NCBI GenBank assembly: GCA_035711865.1
Contig: DASTBT010000137.1
Coordinates: forward strand, 1 to 24,531
Reading direction: 5' to 3'
Length of the DNA stretch: 24,531 nucleotides
Source: JAOUEA01 sp035711865
GTDB lineage: Bacteria; Actinomycetota; UBA4738; HRBIN12
Shown here: piece after piece, positions 7,941 to 15,359 of the stretch
Layout: each line of letters begins with the position of its first letter
Numbering within the stretch: position 1 is the first letter of the stretch
Made by a program: the position numbers and the translations under genes
The notes under the pieces: model-generated
What the model was told of the DNA's origin: nothing
The model's database searches: none
The model's input: only the letters and a program-made list of their open reading frames with translations

Positions 7941-8348
7941 ATGCATCCTTCGGCTGTGGGAAACGCGCCCTGGTACCTGCGGGTATCGGCCGGCTTCGTG
8001 CTGTTGGTCGGCATGGCGCAGTTCGTCGAGCGGTTCTCGTCCGGGACCGTGACGGGAAGCGATCCCTCGCCGATCCCGCCACTGATCGCGGGTGCGATCC
8101 TCACGATCGTCGGTTCCGCCATCGTTGCCGGACATCGGTGGGCGTATCCGGTCGTCGTGCTCATCGCCGTGATGGCCATCGGGGCGGGCGTCTGGCTGAC
8201 GATCGACGATCAGGGGATCCCTCCCGGCAACGCCGCCGTGGGCTTCCCTCTGGCTACCTCCGGTGCGATCGTCCTCGCGACCGCGGCGACGCCTCGGTCG
8301 GTCCGTTGGGCGAGGGGTCGAGATGAGAACGACGTCTCGGTCCCGTGA
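7941..8348 (+). CDS. Small four-helix membrane protein, unknown function
   Basis: I do not recognise this 135-residue protein. It has four hydrophobic stretches: about 9-30 (WYLRVSAGFVLLVGMAQFV), 50-70 (PPLIAGAILTIVGSAIVAG), 73-93 (WAYPVVVLIAVMAIGAGVWLTI) and 104-122. A basic C-terminal tail ends in acidic residues. The ATG at 7941 comes two bases after the menF stop, so it is very likely the last gene of the merR-menG-menF transcript. The next gene is convergent and only six bases away. No catalytic motif is visible. A role linked to quinones or the respiratory membrane is only suggested by position. Confidence 0.72.
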   Translation: MHPSAVGNAPWYLRVSAGFVLLVGMAQFVERFSSGTVTGSDPSPIPPLIAGAILTIVGSAIVAGHRWAYPVVVLIAVMAIGAGVWLTIDDQGIPPGNAAVGFPLATSGAIVLATAATPRSVRWARGRDENDVSVP

Positions 8349-8354
8349 CCGCCA

Positions 8355-8951
8355 TCACGGCGGAAGCGCGGCCCTCGCGGCCCGCCGGGTGAGCCCCAGT
8401 CTTCCCAGCTCCAACGAGGCGAGCGCGGCGTGCCGTCCCGATCGCAGGTCGCCCCAGGGATCGGTCGTGACCCTCGAGATCTTCGTGTACGGGAAGCGCG
8501 TCGCCGCCCGCAACGCCAGGTAACCCTCGAGTTCGGCATCGCCGGCGTCGAGCGCGCGGCCGAGCGCGCGCCGTTCCCGGGCGAGCGGCGACCTGATCAC
8601 CAGCCATACCGCGATCAGTGGGAGCGTCGGCCCCAGCGCGATCACGAGGCCGATCAGCAGTGAGACGTTGAAGATCGCGTCTTTGCTCGCCTCGCCCTTC
8701 TGCACGGTCCCCTGGCCGATCGCGTCGATGCGGTCGGCGATCTCCCCGATGCCGCCACCGATCAGTGGGACGTCGGTGAATCCGTCGAGTGCGCCCGCCG
8801 CGTCGGAGACGCCCTGGCCCGCTCCGATCACGCCGTCGCTCAGACCGCTCAGCTCGTTCACCGTGCGCCCGAGCGTGTATCCGATCAGGCACCACAGCAG
8901 GAGCCAGAGCATGAGGACGATGTCGATCGTTCGCGACGTGCGGTGCGACAC
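8355..8951 (-). CDS. Two-helix membrane protein, unknown function
   Basis: I do not recognise a named family in this 198-residue protein. The N-terminal helix (about 9-28, DIVLMLWLLLWCLIGYTLG) is followed by an extracytoplasmic stretch of about 65 residues rich in Gly, Asp and Ala (GVIGAGQGVSDAAGALDGF, then DVPLIGGGIGEIADRIDAIG). A second helix lies at about 93-117 (NVSLLIGLVIALGPTLPLIAVWLVI). The cytoplasmic tail of about 80 residues is Arg/Ala/Leu-rich and contains DPWGDLRSGRHAALASLELGR. The GTG at 8951 has a good ribosome site (GGAGG at 8957-8961). It lies 84 bases downstream of menD on the same strand, so it could be read through from the men operon or have its own promoter. Confidence 0.78.
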   Translation of the reverse strand: MSHRTSRTIDIVLMLWLLLWCLIGYTLGRTVNELSGLSDGVIGAGQGVSDAAGALDGFTDVPLIGGGIGEIADRIDAIGQGTVQKGEASKDAIFNVSLLIGLVIALGPTLPLIAVWLVIRSPLARERRALGRALDAGDAELEGYLALRAATRFPYTKISRVTTDPWGDLRSGRHAALASLELGRLGLTRRAARAALPP

Positions 8952-9035
8952 GGCTTCCTCCGGCGATCTCGTAGATCTGGACCCGCGAATCGTAGGCCGG
9001 GCGAGCGCGCGTCGCGACGGGCCCGCGCAGAAGAC

Positions 9036-10736
9036 TCAGTCGAGACCGGCGGCGATGGCGCTGCGGAGCTCGGCGCGGCGGACCAGCGACGACTCGGCGT
9101 CGACGACCACCTCCACGACCTGCAGGCCACCCGACCCGATCGCCGCGAGCACCGCGGTCGTGAGCTCCTCGGCACGCTCGACGAGGGTGTGGCCCGCTCC
9201 CGCCGCTCGTGTCAGCGCGCCGAGGTCCGTGCCGTGCGGCGTGACGAACAGTTCGCGGTGCTCCGGGAGCTCGCGCTGGGGCAATAGCGAGAAGACCTCG
9301 CCGCCCCCGTTGTTCACGATCACGAGGGTCGCCTCGACGCCGCGGCGGGCGTTCCAGACGATCGTTCCGACGTCGTACAGGTAGGAAAGGTCGCCGAGCA
9401 GGGCCACGGTCGGCCCCTGGCCGGCGGCAGCGACGCCGAGCGCCGTCGAGACGAGCCCGTCGACGCCGCTCGCCCCGCGGTTCGCGAGCACGCGAAGCCC
9501 CCTGCGAGGAGCCATCGCGAGGTCGAGGTCACGCACCGGCGTGGAGTTGCCGACGAAGAGCGTGCCGTTATCGGGCACGCACGCCGCGACGTCTCGGGCG
9601 ATCCGCGGCTCGAGGGGCTCGTCGACGGCGTCGAGGAATCCGTCGAGCGCGGCACGGGCCTTCCTGTCGGCGTCGGCCCACGACGACGTCCACTCCTCGG
9701 GCGCGGCCAGGACGTGGACCGGTCCTCCCTGCAGCGCATCGGTCGGCACGTCGGCGTCGACGGCGAGCCGCCACGTCGCGGCGCGCTCGGGGTCGGGGTC
9801 GAGGTGCCAGCGGTCCGCGACGATCAGGCGCTCGGCCGACGCAACGAAGGCCTGGGTCGCGCGCGTCGTCGGCGCCGCGCCGAGCTGGATCACGAGGTCG
9901 GGACGGTGGCCGGCCGACCAGGCCCACTCGGCGATCAGTCCTTGACCCGCGAGCAGGGCCGTGCCGGGCAGGCGCGCGTTGGACGTGGGCTCGGCCAGCA
10001 CCGGCCATCCGAGGGTTCCCGACCACGAGGCGGCCACGTCGGTGAGGTCGTCGGGCGTCCCGCCGAGCACGGCCGCACCTCTGGCGCCCGAGACGAGCTC
10101 GGTCAGGCGATCCGACTCCTCGGCGGTGAGGTCGGCGTCGGGCCGCGGCGGCAGCGACAGTGCCTCGCCGCTCGGATCGGGGAGCTCCGTCTCGAGCGAC
10201 GGGTTCAGGGGCTCCTCGAACGGGCAGTTCACGTGGACGGGGCCGACCGGATCGCCGAACGCGGCCTCGAGCGCCTCACGAGCGGCCTGGCGCCACCAGG
10301 CCTCCTGCCCGGCCGCCTCGGGCACCGGCAGGTCGAGGTCCTCGCGCGCATACGCGCCGTAGAGGCCGACCTGGTCGATCGTTTGGTTCGCGCCGGTGCC
10401 GCGCAAGCGCGGGGGCCGGTCGGCCGTCAGCACGAGCAGCGGAAGCCTCGACTGCGACGCCTCGACGACCGCAGGCAGGAGCTCGGCGGTCGCGGTCCCG
10501 CTCGTGCAGGCTGCCAGGACCGGTTCGCGGGTGGCGCGCACCACGCCGACCGCGTAGAACCCGGCGGAGCGCTCGTCGAGGTGGACGTGGACGGTGATGG
10601 CGGGGTGTCGCGCGAGGGCGAGCGCGAGGGGTGTCGAGCGGGACCCGGGGGAGAGGCATGCGTGCCGAACGCCGCCGCCCACGAGGCCGTCGACGAGCGC
10701 CCACGCGCACGCGAGGTTGAGGTCGCCGCCGTCCAT
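9036..10736 (-). CDS. menD: 2-succinyl-5-enolpyruvyl-6-hydroxy-3-cyclohexene-1-carboxylate (SEPHCHC) synthase
   Basis: This thiamine-diphosphate enzyme joins isochorismate and 2-oxoglutarate with loss of CO2. The 566-residue protein has the three-domain ThDP layout. The N-terminal domain carries CLSPGSRSTPLALAL (27-41) and the cofactor-activating Glu55 in DERSAGFYAVG, the same number as in E. coli MenD. It also carries TSGTATAELLPAVVEA and LTADRPPRLRGTGANQTIDQ. The C-terminal domain has the ThDP motif GDLSYLYD through IVNNGGGEVFSLLPQ (about 448-487). The ATG at 10736 shares one base with the menA stop (TGATG), so translation is coupled; a GTG one codon earlier is possible. It is third in the order menB-menA-menD. 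Confidence 0.95.
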   Translation of the reverse strand: MDGGDLNLACAWALVDGLVGGGVRHACLSPGSRSTPLALALARHPAITVHVHLDERSAGFYAVGVVRATREPVLAACTSGTATAELLPAVVEASQSRLPLLVLTADRPPRLRGTGANQTIDQVGLYGAYAREDLDLPVPEAAGQEAWWRQAAREALEAAFGDPVGPVHVNCPFEEPLNPSLETELPDPSGEALSLPPRPDADLTAEESDRLTELVSGARGAAVLGGTPDDLTDVAASWSGTLGWPVLAEPTSNARLPGTALLAGQGLIAEWAWSAGHRPDLVIQLGAAPTTRATQAFVASAERLIVADRWHLDPDPERAATWRLAVDADVPTDALQGGPVHVLAAPEEWTSSWADADRKARAALDGFLDAVDEPLEPRIARDVAACVPDNGTLFVGNSTPVRDLDLAMAPRRGLRVLANRGASGVDGLVSTALGVAAAGQGPTVALLGDLSYLYDVGTIVWNARRGVEATLVIVNNGGGEVFSLLPQRELPEHRELFVTPHGTDLGALTRAAGAGHTLVERAEELTTAVLAAIGSGGLQVVEVVVDAESSLVRRAELRSAIAAGLD

Positions 10737-11656
10737 CACGCCGTGTGCCAGAGGACCAGCCCGAGCGCCGTGAGCAGTCCGAACGCGGCGTGCGTGGCGG
10801 CGGTGCCCGTGAGCACCGGGATCAGGTCGCGTCCGACGGCGGAGCCGGCGGCTTCCATCGGCCGGATCGCGAAGACCCACGCCCCGAGACCGAACAGCGC
10901 CCACTGCGGCAGGCCGGCGCCTTCGTCGGCGAGGTCGACGAGCACGCCGATCACGAGGGTGGCGAACGCGAGCACGACGGTCGCCCGGTACAGGCGCCGG
11001 GCCGATCGATCGCCCAGGCGCACGGCGAGCGTTCGTTTCCCGCTCGCCTCGTCGGTCGGGATGTCTCGCAGGTTGTTCGCCTCGAGGATCGCCACGGCCA
11101 GGAAGCCGATCGCCGCTCCCGTCCACCACGCCGCGGCGGGCACCGTCTCCACCATCACGAAGGCGGTGCCGCACGTGGCCATCAGCCCGAAGAACAGGAA
11201 CACCATCAGCTCACCGAGGCCGAGACCGCCGTAAGGGCGCGGGCCGCCGCTGTAGAGCACCGCCGCGACCAGCGCGAGCGCGCCGACGAACAAGATCAGC
11301 GCCGGCTCCGTGACGAGCGCGAGCGCGAGGCCGGCGACCGCGGCGATCCCGAGCGCGAACAGGGCGGCCACGAGCACCGACCTCGGCGAGGCGGCGCCGG
11401 TCGCGGTCAGCCGGGGAGGGCCGAGGCGCTCGTGCGTGTCGACGCCTCGCACGCCGTCGAAGTAGTCGTTGGCGTAGTTGACCCCGATCTGCAGGGCAGC
11501 CGCGACCACGAGGGCGGCCGCGAACCGCCACCAGACGACCTCGCCGGCGGCAGCCGTTCCGAGCACGGCCGGCACGAGCCCGGCACCGAGCGTGCGGGGG
11601 CGCGCACCGTGCCACCAGACCGACGGCGAGCTCGGGCGCGAGGCCGTCGAGGTCAC
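10736..11656 (-). CDS. menA: 1,4-dihydroxy-2-naphthoate polyprenyltransferase
   Basis: This integral membrane enzyme attaches the polyprenyl tail to 1,4-dihydroxy-2-naphthoate, giving demethylmenaquinone. The 306-residue protein has about eight hydrophobic helices and the two UbiA-family aspartate motifs: NYANDYFDGVRGVD (60-73) and NNLRDIPTDEASGKRTLAVRLGD (194-216), the latter typical of MenA. The GTG at 11656 overlaps the menB stop as GTGA, and the stop overlaps the menD start. In-frame coding-like sequence continues upstream, but it is the shadow of menB. Its product is the substrate of MenG, encoded in the other arm of the cluster. Confidence 0.93.
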   Translation of the reverse strand: MTSTASRPSSPSVWWHGARPRTLGAGLVPAVLGTAAAGEVVWWRFAAALVVAAALQIGVNYANDYFDGVRGVDTHERLGPPRLTATGAASPRSVLVAALFALGIAAVAGLALALVTEPALILFVGALALVAAVLYSGGPRPYGGLGLGELMVFLFFGLMATCGTAFVMVETVPAAAWWTGAAIGFLAVAILEANNLRDIPTDEASGKRTLAVRLGDRSARRLYRATVVLAFATLVIGVLVDLADEGAGLPQWALFGLGAWVFAIRPMEAAGSAVGRDLIPVLTGTAATHAAFGLLTALGLVLWHTA

Positions 11657-12510
11657 GGGCGCTTCGGGAACCGCGAGAAGTCGGGCCGGCGCTTCTCCTT
11701 GAAGGCGTCGCGGCCTTCCTGCGCCTCCTCGCTCATGTAATAGAGGAGCGTCGCGTCGCCTGCGAGCTGCTGCACCCCGGTGAGGCCGTCGGTTCCCGCG
11801 TTCGAGCCGGCCTTCAGCAGCCGGAGCGCGAGCGGCGACAGGGCGAGCATCTCCCGGCACCACTCGACGGTCACCCGCTCGAGGTCTTCGACCGGCACCA
11901 CCGCGTTCACGAGGCCCCAGTTGAGCGCCGTCTCGGCGTCGTAGCGACGACAGAGGAACCAGACCTCCTTCGCCCGCTTCTCGCCGATCTGTCGTGCGAG
12001 CAGGTTGATGCCGTAGCCGCCGTCGAACGACCCGACCCGCGGGCCGGTCTGGCCGAAGCGGGCGTTGTCGGCGGCGATCGTGAGGTCGCAGCAGAGATGC
12101 AGCACGTGGCCACCCCCCACCGCGTAGCCGGCGACCATGGCGACCACGGGCTTCGGCAGCCGCCTGATCTGGATCTGCAGGTCGAGCACGTTCAGCCGGC
12201 CGACGCCACGCTCGTCGACGTAGCCGTCGTCGCCACGGATCTGTTGGTCGCCCCCGGAGCTGAACGCGAGTGAGCCCTGCCCGGTGAGGATCACGACCCC
12301 GATGGAGGGGTCGTCGCGGGCGAGGTCGAACGCGCGGATCAGCTCCATCGTCGTCTTCGGCCGGAACGCGTTCCGCACCTCCGGCCGGTCGATCGTGATC
12401 TTCGCGATGCCCTCGGCGGTCTCGTAGCGCACGTCGGTCCAGTCGCCGTCGGGGATCCACTCCAGCGCGGTCTCGATCGTCCTCGCGGGTTGCGCGGTGA
12501 TGTCGTCCAT
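11653..12510 (-). CDS. menB: 1,4-dihydroxy-2-naphthoyl-CoA synthase
   Basis: It closes the naphthoquinone ring from o-succinylbenzoyl-CoA. The 285-residue crotonase-fold protein matches the E. coli enzyme in length and nearly block for block: RPEVRNAFRP, FSSGGDQQIRG, VAMVAGYAVGGGHVLHLCCDL, FGQTGPRVGSFDGGYG with Gly156, Ser161 and Asp163, and a C-terminus ending PDFSRFPKRP. Gly156 marks the bicarbonate-dependent (type I) form, whereas M. tuberculosis MenB has Asp there. I chose the ATG at 12510 because GGAGTG lies at proper distance; a GTG at 12537 is in frame but has no ribosome site. It is the first gene of menB-menA-menD, with TAGCCT (12554-12559, minus) as a possible -10 box. Confidence 0.95.
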   Translation of the reverse strand: MDDITAQPARTIETALEWIPDGDWTDVRYETAEGIAKITIDRPEVRNAFRPKTTMELIRAFDLARDDPSIGVVILTGQGSLAFSSGGDQQIRGDDGYVDERGVGRLNVLDLQIQIRRLPKPVVAMVAGYAVGGGHVLHLCCDLTIAADNARFGQTGPRVGSFDGGYGINLLARQIGEKRAKEVWFLCRRYDAETALNWGLVNAVVPVEDLERVTVEWCREMLALSPLALRLLKAGSNAGTDGLTGVQQLAGDATLLYYMSEEAQEGRDAFKEKRRPDFSRFPKRP

Positions 12511-12622
12511 ATGACCGTTCACTCCGAGAGTCGGCACTCGCAGGATCGAGCAGAGGCTAGCGGAACCGCGAGGCTATCGAACCCGCCGCGCCCGGCGCCA
12601 GGGCCCGACGCGTCGTCCTCGG

Positions 12623-12628
12623 TAGGCT
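12623..12628 (+). promoter_or_regulatory. Putative -10 box of menE (leaderless)
   Basis: TAGGCT ends 7 bases before the menE ATG and no ribosome site is visible, so the transcript may begin at the start codon. No convincing -35 hexamer is seen at 16-18 bases upstream. The surrounding 125-base gap separates menE from the divergent menB. Confidence 0.35.
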
Positions 12629-12635
12629 CGCAACC

Positions 12636-13823
12636 ATGGCGAGCGCGTTCGACATCGCCCCAGGCGAGCTGCTCGCGGTCGACGTGCCGGCCGGGCCGGC
12701 GTGGGTCCCGCTGCTGCACCGGCTGTGGTCGGAACACGTGACCTTCCTGCCGCTCGACGAGCGCTTGACCGCATCGGAGCGAGAGCGGCTGCTCGACCTC
12801 GCACGACCCGCGGCCGTGCTCGGCACCGGCGGCGCGCTCACCGTCTACGCCGGCGCCGCGCCGGTCGGCGAGGACCTCGCGGTCGTGATGGCCACCTCCG
12901 GCACCGGAGGCAAGGCCCGGCTGGTGGAGCTCTCTCGCGAGTCGGTGGTCGCGGCCGTGGCCGGATCCTTCTCGGCGCTGGAGACTGGAGGCCACAGCAC
13001 CGGAGCGCCGCTCCTGTGCTGCCTCACCCCGGCGCACATCGGCGGGCTGCTGGTCCTCGTGCGGAGCGAGATCGCCGAGGTACCCGTCGTCGTGCACGAG
13101 CGGTTCGACGTCGACCGGCTGATGCGTGAGGCTCCCGCGGGAGCGATCGTCTCGCTCGTGCCCGCGATGGTCTCGCGGCTCGTGCGCGCCCGGGCGGATC
13201 TGTTCCGGTTGGGCACGATGCTCGTCGGCGGCGCGCCACTCGATCGCGACGTGCGCGCGGAAGCAGGATCGCTCGGCGCGACGATCGTCGAGACCTACGG
13301 GCTCACCGAGGCGTGCGGCGGTGTGGTCTACGACGGCATGCCGTTCCAGGGCACCGAGGTCCGGATCGTCGACGGTCGCATCGAGCTGCTTGGGCCCACG
13401 GTGATGCGCGGCTACCGTCACGACCCGGCGGCCACCGGGGCCGCCTTCGACGTGCGTGGCTGGCTCCGAACGAGCGATGCGGGCAGGCTCGACGACGATG
13501 GCCGCTTGCAGGTCACCGGACGGCTCGACGAGGCGATCCGCACGGGCGCCGAAACGGTGTGGCCGACCGAGGTCGAGCGCGCGATCGCGACGCACCCGAA
13601 GGTGGCCGAGGTCGGCGTCGCGGGCCGGCCGCACCCGGAGTGGGGCCAGCAGGTGGTCGCGTTCGTCGTTCCGCGCACGATCGACGACCCTCCGTCCCTC
13701 GAGGAGCTCCGCGACCACGCGAGCGAGGTCATCGGCCGGCACAAGGCTCCCCGTGAGCTCGTGCTCGTTCCCGAGCTCCCTCGCACGCCCGGCGGCAAGG
13801 TCAGGCGGTCACATCTGGCCTGA
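12636..13823 (+). CDS. menE: o-Succinylbenzoate-CoA ligase (short form)
   Basis: This ANL-superfamily adenylating enzyme would activate o-succinylbenzoate to its CoA ester for MenB. The 395-residue protein is shorter than E. coli MenE (about 450) because the N-terminal region is reduced. Motifs seen: P-loop ATSGTGGKARLVELS (86-100), TPAHIGG, VGGAPLD, YGLTEACGG (221-229), the hinge region WLRTSDAGRLDDDGRLQVTGRLDEAI (276-301), and PRTPGGKVRR with the C-terminal adenylation Lys388. The P-loop departs from the usual SGTTGxPKG: proline is alanine and the usual lysine is arginine. It is divergent from menB, which uses its product. Context makes MenE much more likely than another acyl-CoA ligase. 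Confidence 0.87.
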   Translation: MASAFDIAPGELLAVDVPAGPAWVPLLHRLWSEHVTFLPLDERLTASERERLLDLARPAAVLGTGGALTVYAGAAPVGEDLAVVMATSGTGGKARLVELSRESVVAAVAGSFSALETGGHSTGAPLLCCLTPAHIGGLLVLVRSEIAEVPVVVHERFDVDRLMREAPAGAIVSLVPAMVSRLVRARADLFRLGTMLVGGAPLDRDVRAEAGSLGATIVETYGLTEACGGVVYDGMPFQGTEVRIVDGRIELLGPTVMRGYRHDPAATGAAFDVRGWLRTSDAGRLDDDGRLQVTGRLDEAIRTGAETVWPTEVERAIATHPKVAEVGVAGRPHPEWGQQVVAFVVPRTIDDPPSLEELRDHASEVIGRHKAPRELVLVPELPRTPGGKVRRSHLA

Positions 13824-13836
13824 GGTCGTCGCCGGC

Positions 13837-14385
13837 TCAGTGGCGAGGCTTCAGCCCCGAGACGAGGATGTCGCAGATGTCGGCTTCCACGCCGACGCGC
13901 CGCTGATGCGTCACGTCGACGAACAGGAGCGTGCGTTCGTCGAGCGTGCCGCGGCTGAGCACGAGACCCCCGTACCAGATGAGATCGGGCGTCCGTGTGC
14001 TCGTGCCGGGATCGAGCGCGATGCCCGAGGACCCGATCTGGACGACGGTGGCCGTGCCGTCGCCGTGGTAGACGATCGTCGTCCGCTCGCTGATCTCGAA
14101 GCTTTCGGTCGCGTCGGTGGCGAGGTTGCGCAACTCCACGGTCGAGGTGCCCGTGATCGTGCGGGAGACGATCCTGCCCGCGCGGTCGTACCGCGTGGTG
14201 AGGGTGCGCCCTCCCCGGTCGGTGTACGCGACGGGGAACTCACAGACGTTTTCGATCACGTACGCGTCGGCCGCGGGGAGCGGTTCCACCTTCGTGGAGC
14301 CTCCGGCCGCTTGAGCCGGGGAGACGGTGCCCACGCCGAGCACGACGGAGCCGACCAGCAGGAGCAGGATCGTGGTGCGACGCAT
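13837..14385 (-). CDS. Small secreted protein, uncharacterised
   Basis: This is a 182-residue protein with a clear Sec signal peptide: MRRTTILLLLVGSVVLGVGT, then a cleavage site after AQA (about residue 26). The mature part looks beta-rich (alternating Val/Thr, with YDRAGRIVSRTITGTSTVEL and NLATDATESFEISERTTI). It has a cysteine near each end (ENVCEFPVAY and EADICDILV), which could form a disulfide. The pattern recalls small exported proteins common in Actinomycetota genomes with Cys-Phe-Pro near the start and Asp-x-Cys near the end; I know of no function for them. I chose the ATG at 14385 because GGAAGGA lies just upstream and the signal peptide begins there. It converges with menE, 13 bases away. 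Confidence 0.8.
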   Translation of the reverse strand: MRRTTILLLLVGSVVLGVGTVSPAQAAGGSTKVEPLPAADAYVIENVCEFPVAYTDRGGRTLTTRYDRAGRIVSRTITGTSTVELRNLATDATESFEISERTTIVYHGDGTATVVQIGSSGIALDPGTSTRTPDLIWYGGLVLSRGTLDERTLLFVDVTHQRRVGVEADICDILVSGLKPRH

Positions 14386-14447
14386 GAGGTGTTCCTTCCT
14401 TCGCTCGGGGGGACCGGGCCGCGCGCCCGGTGGGGATCGGGCCCGCA

Positions 14448-14477
14448 CGGATACTCGCACGAGAACGGGGTCGTCAA
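14448..14477 (-). promoter_or_regulatory. Putative promoter of the secreted-protein gene
   Basis: On the minus strand, TTGACG (14472-14477) and TATCCG (14448-14453) are separated by 18 bases, about 60 bases before the ATG at 14385. The leader contains a small GC hairpin (CCGGGC/GCCCGG, 14414-14430). The rest of the 299-base gap (14386-14684) holds the terminator-like hairpin at 14498 and nothing else I can identify. Confidence 0.4.
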
Positions 14478-14497
14478 CCACCCCCTGACGTGGAAAA

Positions 14498-14530
14498 GGG
14501 CCCGAGTCCGGGAGGGGTGGACTCGGGCCC
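14498..14530 (-). terminator. Rho-independent terminator for the panB-kinase-regulator operon
   Basis: A perfect 12-bp stem (GGGCCCGAGTCC, 14498-14509, pairing with 14519-14530) has a 9-base loop and is followed by TTTT on the minus strand. It sits about 155 bases beyond the stop of the minus-strand response regulator at 14685 and just upstream of the secreted-protein promoter, so it probably insulates the two. No comparable T run follows on the plus strand. Confidence 0.75.
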
Positions 14531-14684
14531 TTCGTTGTGTGGCGGACCACCGAGGGGGCGGTGGCTCGCGTTCTGCCCCAGTCATCGGCTCCGAGGTGGT
14601 CGTCGCTGCATGCTCGGGCAGCGGTAAACCTGGGTACCGAGGACCGGGTAGGGATGCCGCCGGGGCGATCTCGAGGCGGAACCG

Positions 14685-15359
14685 TCAGACCGTGATCGCG
14701 CCGTACTTCACGGCGAACGCCACGGCCTCGAGCTTGGAGTGCACGCGCAGCTTCCCGAGGATGTTCCGCACGTGCGTCTGCACGGTCTGCGGGCTGATGT
14801 AGAGCTTCGCGGCGATGTCGTCGTTGCGCATGCCCTCGGCGAGCAATTGCAGGATCTCGCGCTCGCGCTCGGTGAGGTCGTCGAGCAGCATCGTCGCTTC
14901 CCGTTGGATCTCGCGCTCGCGTGCCACCTGCGCCAGGAGCCGGGTGAGCGTGGACGGGTCGATCAGCACCTCGCCGTCGGCTGCGGCCTTCGCCGCCGAC
15001 AACAGCTCCTGGGCGGCCTCGTCCTTGCCCAGGAAGCCCGACGCTCCGGCTTCCACCGCCTCGACCAACAGCCGGTCGTCGTCGTGCGCGGTCATGATCA
15101 CGACCTTGGTGCTGGGCGAGACCTCCTTGATCTTGCGGGTCGCGTCGATGCCGGAGAGACCGCCGCCCTTGAACACGATGTCCATCAGCACGACGTCGGG
15201 CAGATGTTCGCTCGAGACCTCGATCGCCGTCTCGGGGTCGTGCACGGGGTCGGCCACCATCGTGAGGGTGCCGTCGAGCCCGACGACGGTCGCGAGCGCA
15301 TCGGTCAGGATCTTGTGGTCGTCGCAGATCAGCAGCGTGACGGTGTCGCCCTCACCCAC
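14685..15359 (-). CDS. NarL/FixJ-family response regulator
   Basis: This is a 224-residue response regulator. The receiver domain (about 7-130) has Asp13/Asp14, phospho-acceptor Asp60 in VVLMDIVFKGGGLSG, the Thr of IMTAHDD and the Lys of FLGKDEA. The loop after Asp60 is longer than usual (IVFKGGGLSG instead of MxMPxxxG). A linker rich in Arg/Glu (REREIQREATMLLDDL) leads to a LuxR helix-turn-helix (LTEREREILQLLAEGMRNDDIAAKLYI). I chose the GTG at 15359 because GGAGGGAA precedes it; this makes an 8-base overlap with the upstream kinase gene, so they are coupled and almost certainly partners. The DNA target is unknown. Confidence 0.92.
   Translation of the reverse strand: MGEGDTVTLLICDDHKILTDALATVVGLDGTLTMVADPVHDPETAIEVSSEHLPDVVLMDIVFKGGGLSGIDATRKIKEVSPSTKVVIMTAHDDDRLLVEAVEAGASGFLGKDEAAQELLSAAKAAADGEVLIDPSTLTRLLAQVAREREIQREATMLLDDLTEREREILQLLAEGMRNDDIAAKLYISPQTVQTHVRNILGKLRVHSKLEAVAFAVKYGAITV

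Noticed and set aside
5569..8082. An 837-codon open frame on the minus strand opposite merR, menG and menF
   Set aside because: It lies antisense to three clearly conserved genes and its translation is Arg/Pro/Ser-rich without motifs. Long antisense frames are expected where codon third positions are nearly all G or C.
9714..11234. A 506-codon plus-strand open frame opposite menD and menA
   Set aside because: It is antisense to two enzymes with intact motifs; its translation is Arg/Gly/Ala-rich only.
14590..14684. A possible riboswitch-like stretch with GGTAAACC and GGGATGCC on the plus strand
   Set aside because: I could not build a consistent fold matching a known class, and no plus-strand gene lies downstream for it to control.
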